Source: Pseudomonadota bacterium
GTDB lineage: Bacteria > Desulfobacterota > Desulfobacteria > Desulfobacterales > JAHIVH01
Direction: 5' to 3'
Assembly: GCA_018816735.1 (NCBI GenBank)
Contig: JAHIVH010000099.1
Location: 1 to 64,000 of the forward strand
DNA: 64,000 bases
The notes beneath the pieces are model-generated. The model worked only from the letters and a program-made list of their open reading frames with translations, searched no databases and had not been told where the DNA came from. Both the position numbers and the translations under genes were made by a program. Positions 46,331-54,672 of the stretch are shown piece by piece. How positions within the stretch are numbered: the first letter of the stretch is position 1; each line of letters opens with the position of its first letter.

Positions 46331-46409
46331 CACCACAGAGAACACCGGGGACCACAGAGGAGTTAAAGACCTCTTTTTTTCTCTGTGCTTCTCTGTGTCC
46401 TCTGTGGTG
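46331..46409. repeat. CACCACAGAG inverted repeat
   Basis: CACCACAGAGAACAC at 46331-46345 is repeated inverted at 46395-46409 (GTGTCCTCTGTGGTG) with one mismatch. The 49 bp in between contain further CCACAGAGG/CCTCT and CTCTGTG words, so a long hairpin can form. It fills the gap between the convergent stops of the DUF255 and Fe-S genes. A partial copy occurs at 60859-60877. It is a short dispersed palindrome that may serve as terminator. Confidence 0.65.
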
Positions 46410-46425
46410 AAATTCTCTTTTACTT

Positions 46426-47499
46426 TCAGGCCGGTAGAACTCCCCGTTTCTTTGCCATTTCAATCATCTGATCCATGCTGGTCGCTGGCGGAACGCTTTG
46501 TTTTTCTTCGGATTTGGGAAGAAGGGAGAGCGCGCCGGACGGGCAGGTGGTGACACAGAGGCCGCAGCCGATGCATCGATCCGGATTGAGGCTGGCAAGG
46601 CCGTCATCACTCATTTTAAGTGCATGCATCTGGCATCGGTCCACACAGACTTCACAGCCGGTGCAGAGGGAAATATCCAGACTGGCATAATGGTTTGAAA
46701 ACACGATTTGAGCAGGTTTGGGATGGGCGTTCACGGATTTCAGGACGCCGCAGCAGTCGCCGCAGCAGTTGCACATACCTGCCGGGTTCTGGGATGTGGC
46801 CGGCTGGGTGACAAGGCCTTCTTCCTGGGCATCTTTCATGATTTTCAGAGCGTCTTCATAATTGATCTGTCTGCCCATATGGTGATCCAGGTAGTATTGG
46901 GCCATGGAGCCAAACATAAAACAGGCCTCCATCACTTTACCGCATCCTTCCTGGGTAAGCCCTCTTTGTTTCCGGCAAATGCAATCGGTTACCACAATCA
47001 GTTTCTTGGTTTTCAGGATGTCGCAGGCATCGTCAAAGGATGCGACTTTGTGCTGCACATCAACAGACTGGTTTACGGGAATGGTTCTCAAGAATGATGC
47101 CGCGGACTTGATCATGGAAAACCCAAATCCTTTTTGGCCGTATTCATCCATCAGCTCGGCCAGCTCACGATCCATGCGTTTGACCTGGAATTCGAACACG
47201 CCATGCACAAATGCGATAGCCCCATATTTGGTTTCATTTTGCCCGGTTTTGCTGAATAACAGCCCGCGTCCGGCCATGTCTTTCAGTTTTTCCCTTGTCC
47301 AATCCAACGGCTTGCCTATTTTTTCGGAAATGGCTTGAGGCGTTTCCAGCATGGGCGTCAGGGAAGTAAAAATTGATGCATCTTCCTCAGAGAACAGTTT
47401 TTTTAAAATTTTTATCTCAACACCGGATTTTGTGGCGGGAAATCCCACAGAATACATGTCAAGTTGTTCCTGAAGTTTTCTGTAAACGTCTTTTTCCAT
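46426..47499 (-). CDS. 4Fe-4S protein with N-terminal HTH-like domain
   Basis: The 357-residue product has an N-terminal part resembling a winged helix (AISEKIGKPLDWTREKLKDMAGRGLLF), then a Cys-containing middle (VTDCICRKQ, EGCGKVMEACFMFG, GMCNCCGDCCGVL) and two ferredoxin motifs, CTGCEVCVDRCQ and CIGCGLCVTTCP. The C-x-C/C-C-x-x-C-C cluster (CNCCGDCC) may hold an extra metal site. Similar proteins are frequent in sulfate reducers and have no defined role. It converges on the DUF255 gene and is apparently monocistronic. Confidence 0.85.
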   Translation of the reverse strand: MEKDVYRKLQEQLDMYSVGFPATKSGVEIKILKKLFSEEDASIFTSLTPMLETPQAISEKIGKPLDWTREKLKDMAGRGLLFSKTGQNETKYGAIAFVHGVFEFQVKRMDRELAELMDEYGQKGFGFSMIKSAASFLRTIPVNQSVDVQHKVASFDDACDILKTKKLIVVTDCICRKQRGLTQEGCGKVMEACFMFGSMAQYYLDHHMGRQINYEDALKIMKDAQEEGLVTQPATSQNPAGMCNCCGDCCGVLKSVNAHPKPAQIVFSNHYASLDISLCTGCEVCVDRCQMHALKMSDDGLASLNPDRCIGCGLCVTTCPSGALSLLPKSEEKQSVPPATSMDQMIEMAKKRGVLPA

Positions 47500-47724
47500 T
47501 TGTATTGGTCTCCGTCAATCTTGACCCGCCCACCTTTCAGGCAGGCAGTTCGGGTTTTTGTTGTTTTTTTCATGCTCGTGAACGCTAATGCGTCTGGCAT
47601 CATTTGAAAAAGAGGTGAAAAACCTTTTTTCCGGTCATCTGTAATATGGATTGAAACAGGCATAAATTCAATAGAGATCTTTTGTTCATCTCATTCTCCG
47701 GGATCGGGGCAAACGAAAGGGTTT

Positions 47725-47736
47725 TGTTCGCGAACA
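47725..47736. promoter_or_regulatory. perfect palindrome TGTTCGCGAACA
   Basis: The 12 bp sequence is fully self-complementary and lies in the 297 bp gap between two minus-strand genes, about 225 bp upstream of the Fe-S protein start. It could be a dimeric operator. The gap otherwise holds only an imperfect CCCG...CGGG hairpin near 47522-47553 followed by a T-rich run on the plus strand. Confidence 0.25.
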
Positions 47737-47796
47737 GGTTCACGTTTACGGGAACAACGCATGAGCCGGGCCATATGTGCATTTGAAACAGGTTTC

Positions 47797-49062
47797 TCAT
47801 TGATTCGTCAGGGTGATGTTCACCGTGGTATCGTTTTGCCATGGGCCATTTACAACGGTTTTTTCTTCTGACGGGAAGACATTGGCTGTAAGTGTCTTGG
47901 CTTCTTTGCCTATTTCCAGGGAATAGTTGCCGGCTCTGTCGGTCCGGGTGGTTTTGATCCTGCCGCCAGTGTCATCTGATGCATATACAAAAACATTGGT
48001 GACAGGGGCGCCGTTCCTATCCGTTACCTGGCCTTCAAGGGTGAAAACATGTCCTTTTGTCAATACAAAGTTGACGGTCTCATCGGTTTCAAAAGGACCG
48101 TCCTTTTTTTGTTCTTCTTGTGTGAGTTCCCGGTAGGCATAGAGGTGGTTTATTTTTTTGTCAACCGGCAGCTCGTACTGGCCGTTTTCTTTTGTCATGA
48201 CAGACTTTCCGCCGCCTGCTTCGAAGTTTGCACTTACACGGGCGTCCTTTACGGGGTTCCCGTCTTTATCTGTCACCATGCCCCGGATCGTAAACATGTC
48301 CTGTTCGCTGACCGTCAGTATGACACTGGCTTCCATAGACCATGGCCCCTCCTTTTTGATCTGAAGACCGTCTGCAGAAGACTGCAGCATGTAAACCGGT
48401 TGATTGGTCAAAAAGGAGAACTGACCTTGTGAACCAGTATAGCGATAGGCGATTTGCGAGTTTGTTTCATCGTATGCTGAGACCAGAATCCTTTTGGCCG
48501 GACTGCCGTCCTTGTTGTTCACCAATCCGTCCAGGGTAAAAAGACCTTTGTCCAGATCAATCACAATTTCTGCATCCTGATGCCATGGCCCGTTTTCCCT
48601 GTAATAGATCCCGCCGCCTGAAACCTCTACAGTTACATGCGTAATTATTTTACCGGAAGAAAACCGAAAACCGAGATCGTCATCCGGATTGACAGATGAT
48701 ATTTTGGCATCATCTGCATAGGCGGTCACCGAAATGACCTGCCGTCCGATTCGATCAATCTTTCCTGAAGGTTTTACGCCTTCGTCAAGAAGACTTGCAA
48801 GCATCCGGCTGTTTTTATCAAGAATTTGTCCCTGAAGGACGAATGGCTTTGCATCGGCAGACTGTAACGTGGCCGGTTGCTCGGACAATTGCCTGATGTC
48901 CGGACCGGTTTTGCCTGCATCGTTCATATGGATATATTTTTCAGGCACATTTTCATAGCTGTCCGAATAATGCGTCACACCCTCATCATCCACCCATTTG
49001 ACAAATTCACCAAACGAAAGAAACGGAAAAAGAAAAAGGATAAAAAAAATAATGGTTTTCAA
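47797..49062 (-). CDS. exported protein with DUF4124-like domain and repeated carboxypeptidase-regulatory-like domains
   Basis: The 421-residue product has a signal peptide (MKTIIFFILFLFPFLSFG) and an immediately following DUF4124 module (VKWVDDEGVTHYSDSYENVPEKY). The rest is a chain of about 80-residue beta-rich repeats with units such as FTLDGLVNNKDGSPAKRILV, FTIRGMVTDKDGNPVKDARV and FTLEGQVTDRNGAPVTNVFV, each followed by GPW..(D/E) and a TVNITL-like strand. These are carboxypeptidase-regulatory-like or Ig-like modules. Location is probably periplasmic or cell surface. A structural or binding role is likely; no enzyme domain is present. Confidence 0.82.
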   Translation of the reverse strand: MKTIIFFILFLFPFLSFGEFVKWVDDEGVTHYSDSYENVPEKYIHMNDAGKTGPDIRQLSEQPATLQSADAKPFVLQGQILDKNSRMLASLLDEGVKPSGKIDRIGRQVISVTAYADDAKISSVNPDDDLGFRFSSGKIITHVTVEVSGGGIYYRENGPWHQDAEIVIDLDKGLFTLDGLVNNKDGSPAKRILVSAYDETNSQIAYRYTGSQGQFSFLTNQPVYMLQSSADGLQIKKEGPWSMEASVILTVSEQDMFTIRGMVTDKDGNPVKDARVSANFEAGGGKSVMTKENGQYELPVDKKINHLYAYRELTQEEQKKDGPFETDETVNFVLTKGHVFTLEGQVTDRNGAPVTNVFVYASDDTGGRIKTTRTDRAGNYSLEIGKEAKTLTANVFPSEEKTVVNGPWQNDTTVNITLTNQ

Positions 49063-49103
49063 TGTGATTTCCTCCTTGCCGGATTAAATGTTCTATGACG
49101 GTT

Positions 49104-49415
49104 TTATTCAGGGGGAGAGGTCACGCCCATTTCCAGTACCTCCCCATTTTGTTTGTCTATCACCGCAAAACTTCTGTAAACGTCGCCTTTGCGTCCTCCG
49201 GGTACAGGATGAGTGAAAAATACAGCATAGGATAGACCTCTGTCTTCAACATCAACAGGCACACTGCCTGGAAAAAGGGGTTTTCCGATTAAAACCTGAG
49301 CGGCGATTCTTTTGGCCTCGCCCTTTGAAATGGTTTTTTCCGAAAAGAAGAACCAGGCTGACGTACTTAAAAGAATTGCAACAATACAACCGATGAAGAT
49401 GGGCCTGGATGTCAT
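49104..49415 (-). CDS. small membrane-anchored protein, unassigned
   Basis: The 103-residue product has one N-terminal hydrophobic segment (FIGCIVAILLSTSAWFFF), then an exported-looking domain with GEAKRIAAQVLIGKP and YRSFAVIDKQNGEVLEMGV. The spacing of AKRIA and a later V-I-D-x-x-x-G-E-V-L strand recalls PepSY-like modules, but the match is weak. It lies 41 bp upstream of the DUF4124-like gene on the same strand and may be cotranscribed with it. Confidence 0.6.
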   Translation of the reverse strand: MTSRPIFIGCIVAILLSTSAWFFFSEKTISKGEAKRIAAQVLIGKPLFPGSVPVDVEDRGLSYAVFFTHPVPGGRKGDVYRSFAVIDKQNGEVLEMGVTSPPE

Positions 49416-49679
49416 AGAGGCTATTCCTTTGATAATAGGTTTAATTTATTACCATAAATAAAAATTGAAAACAAGGAAATAAGTTTTTGCAATCATATGA
49501 TGAATATATTATAAGGACAATCATACTTTGGGTATCGTGCACTTAAACAGAACACAAACGGCCTTCTACCATCATGAACCCTGGATTTGACTGCAAAAAA
49601 TTCACCTGTTTGGTTTCCATGATTATCTCGTCATGTATAACAATGATGAAATCCTTTAAAAACCCGAAAGGCATGGAAG

Positions 49680-50897
49680 ATGAATAAATACAGGACAACC
49701 GCAATATTGCTTTTCTTTCTTTTTTATGCAGGTCTTGGGGCATATGGGATGGAACCCGTTGATATACACGGGTTCATATCGCAGGGATATATCCGGTCCA
49801 TTGGAAATGACGTAATGACGGACACCACCCAGGGTTCATTTGAAATGAATGAAATGGGGCTGACGTTTACGACTCAGGTCGATCCCAGGCTGCGTCTGGG
49901 CATCCAGTTCTTTGCCCGGGATTATGGGGAATATGGAAATGATGAGGTGACTGTTGACTGGGCATTTGCAGATTATAAAGTCAGACCCTGGCTGGGTCTT
50001 AAAGCCGGTAGTATGAAAATTGCAAGCGGATTTTACAACACGTCACGGGACATTGACTCGGCAAGAACCTTTGTCATTCTTCCCAGCCTCTACATGGAAA
50101 GCTTCCGGGAATTATTTGTGGGAATCAAAGGCCTGGGCGTGTACGGTTATCTGCCCTATGGATTGTCATATATTGCATCAGCCGGCATAGGCGGCAATGA
50201 GGAAGAATTTGAAGACTCCTTTTTATTCGGCACACTTTTCCCGGTTATATTCAGGGGATTTGCCTCCCAGATATCCGGGATGCCCCCGGATGCATTTACA
50301 AATATTCACCCCATATCCATAAGGGAGAAATGTGCCTTAAATTTGGGACTGGTCTGGAATACGCCTCTTACGGGGTTGCGATTTTCGGCAACCTATTTCG
50401 GCACAAGGCTTGAAGCTGATATGGCATTTGATATTGGTGGAAACACTTATGCGCAAGAGATTGTTTTGGAAGAAACAGCCACCATTATTTATTCAGCCGA
50501 GTATGCGGCAGGGGACACGACAGTTGCCGCAGAATATATGATTGCGCCTTTTTATGTTGAAGATCAGCCCAAGCGGAAAATGGAATCGTATTATGCATCC
50601 ATTGCCCATCGATTCAGTGAACGGTTTGAACTCGGCATCTATTATTCGGAGCTTTACCCTCATTATGATGACAAGGACGGGAGCCAACAAAGAGAGGGGT
50701 TGCCATTTCACTATTCCTGGTTTAAGGATTTTTGCTATACATTGCGATTTGATCTCAGTTATAACTGGATATTCAAGATGGAAGGGCATGTGATAGATGG
50801 TGTCGCCCTGAATCCTGCCACATACAAGGTCAGGGATTTTGAAGATACGTCACGCAGATGGGAAGTCTATCTTGCCAAGTTATCGTACAATTTTTAG
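49680..50897 (+). CDS. putative outer-membrane porin, copy 1
   Basis: The 405-residue product has a signal peptide (MNKYRTTAILLFFLFYAGLGAYG) and then VDIHGFISQGYIRS, the usual first strand of a group of porin-like outer-membrane proteins. Alternating polar and nonpolar residues with aromatic girdles (DWAFADYKV, YYSELYPHYDDKDGS) and a terminal LAKLSYNF (final Phe) fit a beta barrel. It is closely similar to the gene at 52013 and is followed 32 bp later by a small periplasmic binding protein. The permeating solute is unknown. Confidence 0.8.
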   Translation: MNKYRTTAILLFFLFYAGLGAYGMEPVDIHGFISQGYIRSIGNDVMTDTTQGSFEMNEMGLTFTTQVDPRLRLGIQFFARDYGEYGNDEVTVDWAFADYKVRPWLGLKAGSMKIASGFYNTSRDIDSARTFVILPSLYMESFRELFVGIKGLGVYGYLPYGLSYIASAGIGGNEEEFEDSFLFGTLFPVIFRGFASQISGMPPDAFTNIHPISIREKCALNLGLVWNTPLTGLRFSATYFGTRLEADMAFDIGGNTYAQEIVLEETATIIYSAEYAAGDTTVAAEYMIAPFYVEDQPKRKMESYYASIAHRFSERFELGIYYSELYPHYDDKDGSQQREGLPFHYSWFKDFCYTLRFDLSYNWIFKMEGHVIDGVALNPATYKVRDFEDTSRRWEVYLAKLSYNF

Positions 50898-50929
50898 TTT
50901 GACCCAACGGACACAGTCATTGTAGAAAA

Positions 50930-51421
50930 ATGAACCCTATCTTTAATCGAAAAATAATTTCTTTCTGGGCCGGTATTTTGATTTTTTTGTCTGGCGTGCC
51001 AGCATTCTGTGGCGAGATCCATATCATTGTGAACACTTCAGTTCCTGTAAGCGCACTTTCTGAAAACGAAATCCGGGATATCTACATCGGAAGAAAAATA
51101 ATGTGGCCGGGCAACCGGAAAATCATACCGGTTATCGCGCCTTCTTTGGATCTGCATGATGAGTTTACATTAAAATATACCCGAAAATCAGGCTCCCAAT
51201 TCAAAAGCTGGTGGCTCCAGCTGGTTTTTTCAGGTGAAGGTGTTTTTCCAAAAACAGCCGCTTCTGAAAAAGAGATGGTTGAAAAGGTTTCTGAATATGA
51301 AGGGGGAATCGGGTATTCTTCTGTTAAAATTGATACGGATAAGGTCAAGACAGTTGTCGTCTATGACAAGGATCAGATACTAAAAGAATTTAGAAACCCG
51401 AATGGGACGGAAAATGAATAA
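50930..51421 (+). CDS. small PstS-like periplasmic binding protein, copy 1
   Basis: The 163-residue product has a signal peptide (ISFWAGILIFLSGVPAFCG) and matches small phosphate-binding-like proteins: IIVNTSVPVSALSENEIRDIYIG, GVFPKTAASEKEMVEKVSEYEGGIGYSS. The I-G-Y motif before the end is common to PstS-like folds. It is only about half the length of a full PstS, so it may bind with a partner or another ligand. It is about 60% identical by eye to the next gene. No ABC permease genes are nearby, so uptake across the inner membrane is not evident. Confidence 0.8.
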   Translation: MNPIFNRKIISFWAGILIFLSGVPAFCGEIHIIVNTSVPVSALSENEIRDIYIGRKIMWPGNRKIIPVIAPSLDLHDEFTLKYTRKSGSQFKSWWLQLVFSGEGVFPKTAASEKEMVEKVSEYEGGIGYSSVKIDTDKVKTVVVYDKDQILKEFRNPNGTENE

Positions 51422-51492
51422 AGTGAGAACAGCCATCCTTTCCTTTTTAAATGAACTATCTATAATTTCATTAACTTGGAGCCTGACATGAC

Positions 51493-52020
51493 ATGGAGAC
51501 AAGTCCTTTGTGGAATAATATTATCATGATGCGCGTGGCCATTAAATTTAGAAGTTTGCTGATTGCTGCCTGTATTTTCTGGTATGTTATCTCTATTGCC
51601 ATTGCCAGTGATAAAATTTATATCATTGCAAATACTTCCGTGCCGGTTAATGCACTTTCAGAAACAGAACTCAGGGATATTTATATCGGAAAAGAAAAGA
51701 AATGGGGGCCGAATTTAAAAATTGTGCCTGTCATCATGCCTTCTGAAAAACTTCATGATAAATTTGTAGTAAAATTCACTCGAAAATCAAGTACTCAATT
51801 CAAAAATTGGTGGATGAGACTGATGTTTACGGGAGAGGGTCTTTTCCCAAAAACCGCGGCTTCTGAAAAAGATCTTATCGAAAAAGTGTCAGAAACAGAA
51901 GGCGCTATCGGATATGCGTCAACCGAGATAAATACGGACACGGTGAAGACAATTATGATCTATGATAAAGATGAAGTGATTAAAAAATTTGAGAAAAATA
52001 AGGATATCGGCAATGAATAG
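51493..52020 (+). CDS. small PstS-like periplasmic binding protein, copy 2
   Basis: The 175-residue product is a paralogue of the previous gene: IIANTSVPVNALSETELRDIYIG, FTRKSSTQFKNWWMRLMFTGEGLFPKTAASEKDLIEKVSETEGAIGYAS. The signal peptide core is LLIAACIFWYVISIAIAS. A start at ATG 51526 or 51529 (MMRVAIK) would give a more usual signal peptide than 51493. Its stop overlaps the start of the second porin gene by eight bases, so the two are translationally coupled. Confidence 0.8.
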   Translation: METSPLWNNIIMMRVAIKFRSLLIAACIFWYVISIAIASDKIYIIANTSVPVNALSETELRDIYIGKEKKWGPNLKIVPVIMPSEKLHDKFVVKFTRKSSTQFKNWWMRLMFTGEGLFPKTAASEKDLIEKVSETEGAIGYASTEINTDTVKTIMIYDKDEVIKKFEKNKDIGNE

Positions 52021-53239
52021 ACGATTAATTTTCATTTTCTCCTTCTGTATTTTATTCTCTGCCCATAACGCTTCATTCGGTATGGATCAAATAGATATTC
52101 ATGGGTTTATTTCACAAGGATTTATAAAATCAACCGGAAACGATGTGCTGCCAGACAGCACGGATGGGTCTTTTGAGATGAATGAACTGGGTATCAATTT
52201 CACTACCCAGGTCAATCCCAGTCTTCGTATGGGTGCCCAGTTTTTTGCAAGGGATTATGGTGATTATGGTAATGACCAAGTTAACCTTGATTGGGCATTT
52301 GCAGACTACGATTATAAATCGTGGCTGGGCATCAGGGCGGGCCGGATGAAGGTCTTAAGCGGACTGTACAATAGCTCAAGAGATATTGCATCAACCCGAA
52401 CCTTTATTATGCTTCCCGGAATATATATGGAGAGTTTTCGGGAGATGTTTGTGGGGATGAAAGGGGTGGGTGCTCATGGATATCTGCCCTATGGATTCTC
52501 CTATTTATTTTCCTTTGGCGCCATTGATAATCCATCCAACTATAAAGATTCCTTTCTCTTTGAGACACTTCTTCCTTTGACATTCGCAGGTTCTGCTGCC
52601 AAAATGACCGGGTTGTCGCCTTCTGATTTTACAAATATCCGGCCTTTATCCGTGAGTTGGCAGAATTCAACAAATATTGGATTATTCTGGGATACCCCCC
52701 TATCTGGTTTAAGGTTTTCGGCAACCTATTGGGCAGGGAGAGCTGAGACAGAAATGGCGTTTGAAATGAAAGGGGTGCCTTTGACCGAGAATGTCGTTTT
52801 TGAAGAAATTTCAGCAAGGGTCGTTTCAGCCGAATATTCTTTTTTAAGCACAACAGTTGCTGTTGAATATATGGAAGCGCCATTTTATGCCAAAGGTCAA
52901 CCGAAACGCAAGGTGGAATCCTATTACACATCCATCACCCATCGGTTAAATAACCTTGTGGAGCTTGGTGTATATTATTCGGAACTCTATCCCCATTATG
53001 ACGATAAAGATGGTAGTGAACAAAGAGAAGGGCCCATTTCTCATTTATACTGGTGTAAAGACCTCTGCTATACAGTACGATTTGATATCAGTTATAACTG
53101 GATATTCAAGCTTGAAGGGCATGTTTTAGATGGTGCTGCCTTTGTTCCGGAGGTCTACAAGGAATATTCGAAAACGTATTCTGAAGAAGGACCAAGACAC
53201 TGGGAAATTTATCTTGCTAAATTGTCGTATAGCTTTTAG
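52013..53239 (+). CDS. putative outer-membrane porin, copy 2
   Basis: The 408-residue product starts MNRRLIFIFSFCILFSAHNASFG, then DIHGFISQGFIKS, as in the porin at 49680. Many blocks are the same (FEMNE, RDYG-Y-GND, YMESFRE, GYLPYG, YYSELYPHYDDKDGSEQREG) and it ends LAKLSYSF. I chose ATG 52013; the frame extends further upstream to 51989 inside the preceding gene. It completes the order porin-binding protein-binding protein-porin. Its stop overlaps the convergent regulator's stop by four bases. Confidence 0.8.
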   Translation: MNRRLIFIFSFCILFSAHNASFGMDQIDIHGFISQGFIKSTGNDVLPDSTDGSFEMNELGINFTTQVNPSLRMGAQFFARDYGDYGNDQVNLDWAFADYDYKSWLGIRAGRMKVLSGLYNSSRDIASTRTFIMLPGIYMESFREMFVGMKGVGAHGYLPYGFSYLFSFGAIDNPSNYKDSFLFETLLPLTFAGSAAKMTGLSPSDFTNIRPLSVSWQNSTNIGLFWDTPLSGLRFSATYWAGRAETEMAFEMKGVPLTENVVFEEISARVVSAEYSFLSTTVAVEYMEAPFYAKGQPKRKVESYYTSITHRLNNLVELGVYYSELYPHYDDKDGSEQREGPISHLYWCKDLCYTVRFDISYNWIFKLEGHVLDGAAFVPEVYKEYSKTYSEEGPRHWEIYLAKLSYSF

Positions 53240-54399
53240 TTGAAAGAGATATGACGGATTTTTTCCACGGCAATCCGAAACCGACCCAAAGGCGTATCTC
53301 CGGAAACGCATATTCCTTTTTCTATGCCTAAACATACAGCATCCTTTTTCTTCAGATCGACCCGAAATGAAAAAATGCCTCCTGTCTGCGCCACGACAAT
53401 TTCCTTGATATCAGACACTGGAATGAGAAGATCTCCTTCCATATAGTTTCCAGAAACATACGGCTCATCGTTGAATTGAATATTATTGATCGTGATTTTG
53501 TTTCCGCCCGTATCGATCAGAATTGCTGACAGCGAGTCGTCATCTGTTTTTGAATCTCTATTGGTAAGTGCATGAATCACAAAATCTTCAATCACGGCAA
53601 ACCCTTCTTCAATCGAATAATTCGGGTCAATCAGCAGTCTGTACCCAAAGGTTTCGTTCATGCCTAAAAGAAGATAGGCGCACAATTCCTCATCCACCTT
53701 ACGTACTTTTCCTTCGCGAATGGCATTACCCAAATCTGTCATCAGCGGTTTTACGAGTGACCTGATGCATTCGGCCGCCTTTTTGGCAAGGGTTTCATCC
53801 ACACCGCCCAGAGCCAGTTTGGCATAATTGAGAATGCCAATATAACTGGGAAATGCATTCAGCATGGCATACCCCCGTTTTTTCAGTCTCTGGACAAAAT
53901 CCGGTTCCTTGTCAACTTCAATCCAGGCATCTTTGGGTACAAGCACCTTGGGCAACCGTTCAAGGCAATACAGAAAAAGCTCTTCCTTGCTTTTGAAATA
54001 CCTGTAAAAGGTGCCGTTTCCCATGTTAAGGGCATTTGTGATGTCACTGATTTTCGTATTTTCATAATGATGGCGTGAAAAAAGTTCCAGTGCCTTGTCT
54101 ATAATTTCAAGACGGACAGCGTCAGGCGCAGCACCATAGGTTGCATTACCTTCATCATGCCCCATGGCATTTTTAATATCGGCAAGACGCGTCCCTTTTT
54201 TTCTGAGATTTCTTATTTCGAGCAGACGATCCAGATGCTCATTATTAAAATATGATTTTGTGGGGCTTTCCTTAAAGGGGGGCTGCAGGATTCCCATGCG
54301 AAGATAATCATACAGCGTAGACACACTGAATCCGGAATCACGGGATAAATCCCCCATTTTTAACTGAACGCGCTGAGATTTCTTTTTTTTTCGGGTCAT
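53236..54399 (-). CDS. MerR-TetR fusion transcriptional regulator
   Basis: From ATG 54399 the product is 387 residues. A MerR-type helix-turn-helix comes first (MGDLSRDSGFSVSTLYDYLRMGILQPP, with the L-L-E-I-R-x-L-R-x-x-G helix after it), then a TetR-type domain (EIIDKALELFSRHHYENTKISD, followed by MGNGTFYRYFKSKEELF) and a TetR-like ligand domain. About 110 C-terminal residues are beta-rich and unassigned. ATGs at 54426 and upstream are possible; the palindrome at 54412-54425 would overlap the former and sit just 5' of 54399. It is divergent from an acyl-CoA dehydrogenase and probably regulates it in response to acyl-CoA or a related ligand. The fusion is uncommon. Confidence 0.85.
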   Translation of the reverse strand: MTRKKKKSQRVQLKMGDLSRDSGFSVSTLYDYLRMGILQPPFKESPTKSYFNNEHLDRLLEIRNLRKKGTRLADIKNAMGHDEGNATYGAAPDAVRLEIIDKALELFSRHHYENTKISDITNALNMGNGTFYRYFKSKEELFLYCLERLPKVLVPKDAWIEVDKEPDFVQRLKKRGYAMLNAFPSYIGILNYAKLALGGVDETLAKKAAECIRSLVKPLMTDLGNAIREGKVRKVDEELCAYLLLGMNETFGYRLLIDPNYSIEEGFAVIEDFVIHALTNRDSKTDDDSLSAILIDTGGNKITINNIQFNDEPYVSGNYMEGDLLIPVSDIKEIVVAQTGGIFSFRVDLKKKDAVCLGIEKGICVSGDTPLGRFRIAVEKIRHISFN

Positions 54400-54411
54400 T
54401 ATTAAAATACC

Positions 54412-54425
54412 TGAATGATCGTTCA
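54412..54425. promoter_or_regulatory. palindrome TGAATGATCGTTCA, candidate operator
   Basis: The 14 bp sequence is a near-perfect palindrome (one symmetric mismatch) of the TGAAxG...CxTTCA type typical of TetR-family fatty-acid regulators. It lies 13 bp upstream of the favoured start of the MerR-TetR regulator, so autoregulation is likely. I see no second clear copy before the acyl-CoA dehydrogenase gene. Confidence 0.45.
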
Positions 54426-54672
54426 TGGCTTCCAAATCGATTGTAAGCAAATCACCATATGAATCCCTGGAATTCAATAAATTTCTTGATTTTTATCTGG
54501 TCACTCGCTACTATCCATAAATTCTGATTTGTGGTTCACTTTTTACAAAATATTATAGGTATACATGGGACAATGTCAATGAACTTATTTTGGAATATGA
54601 GCCTGTACATATCTTATGTAATTCGTAAAAACGGACTTATAAGGCAAAAATTATATTTATGGAGGACACGCC

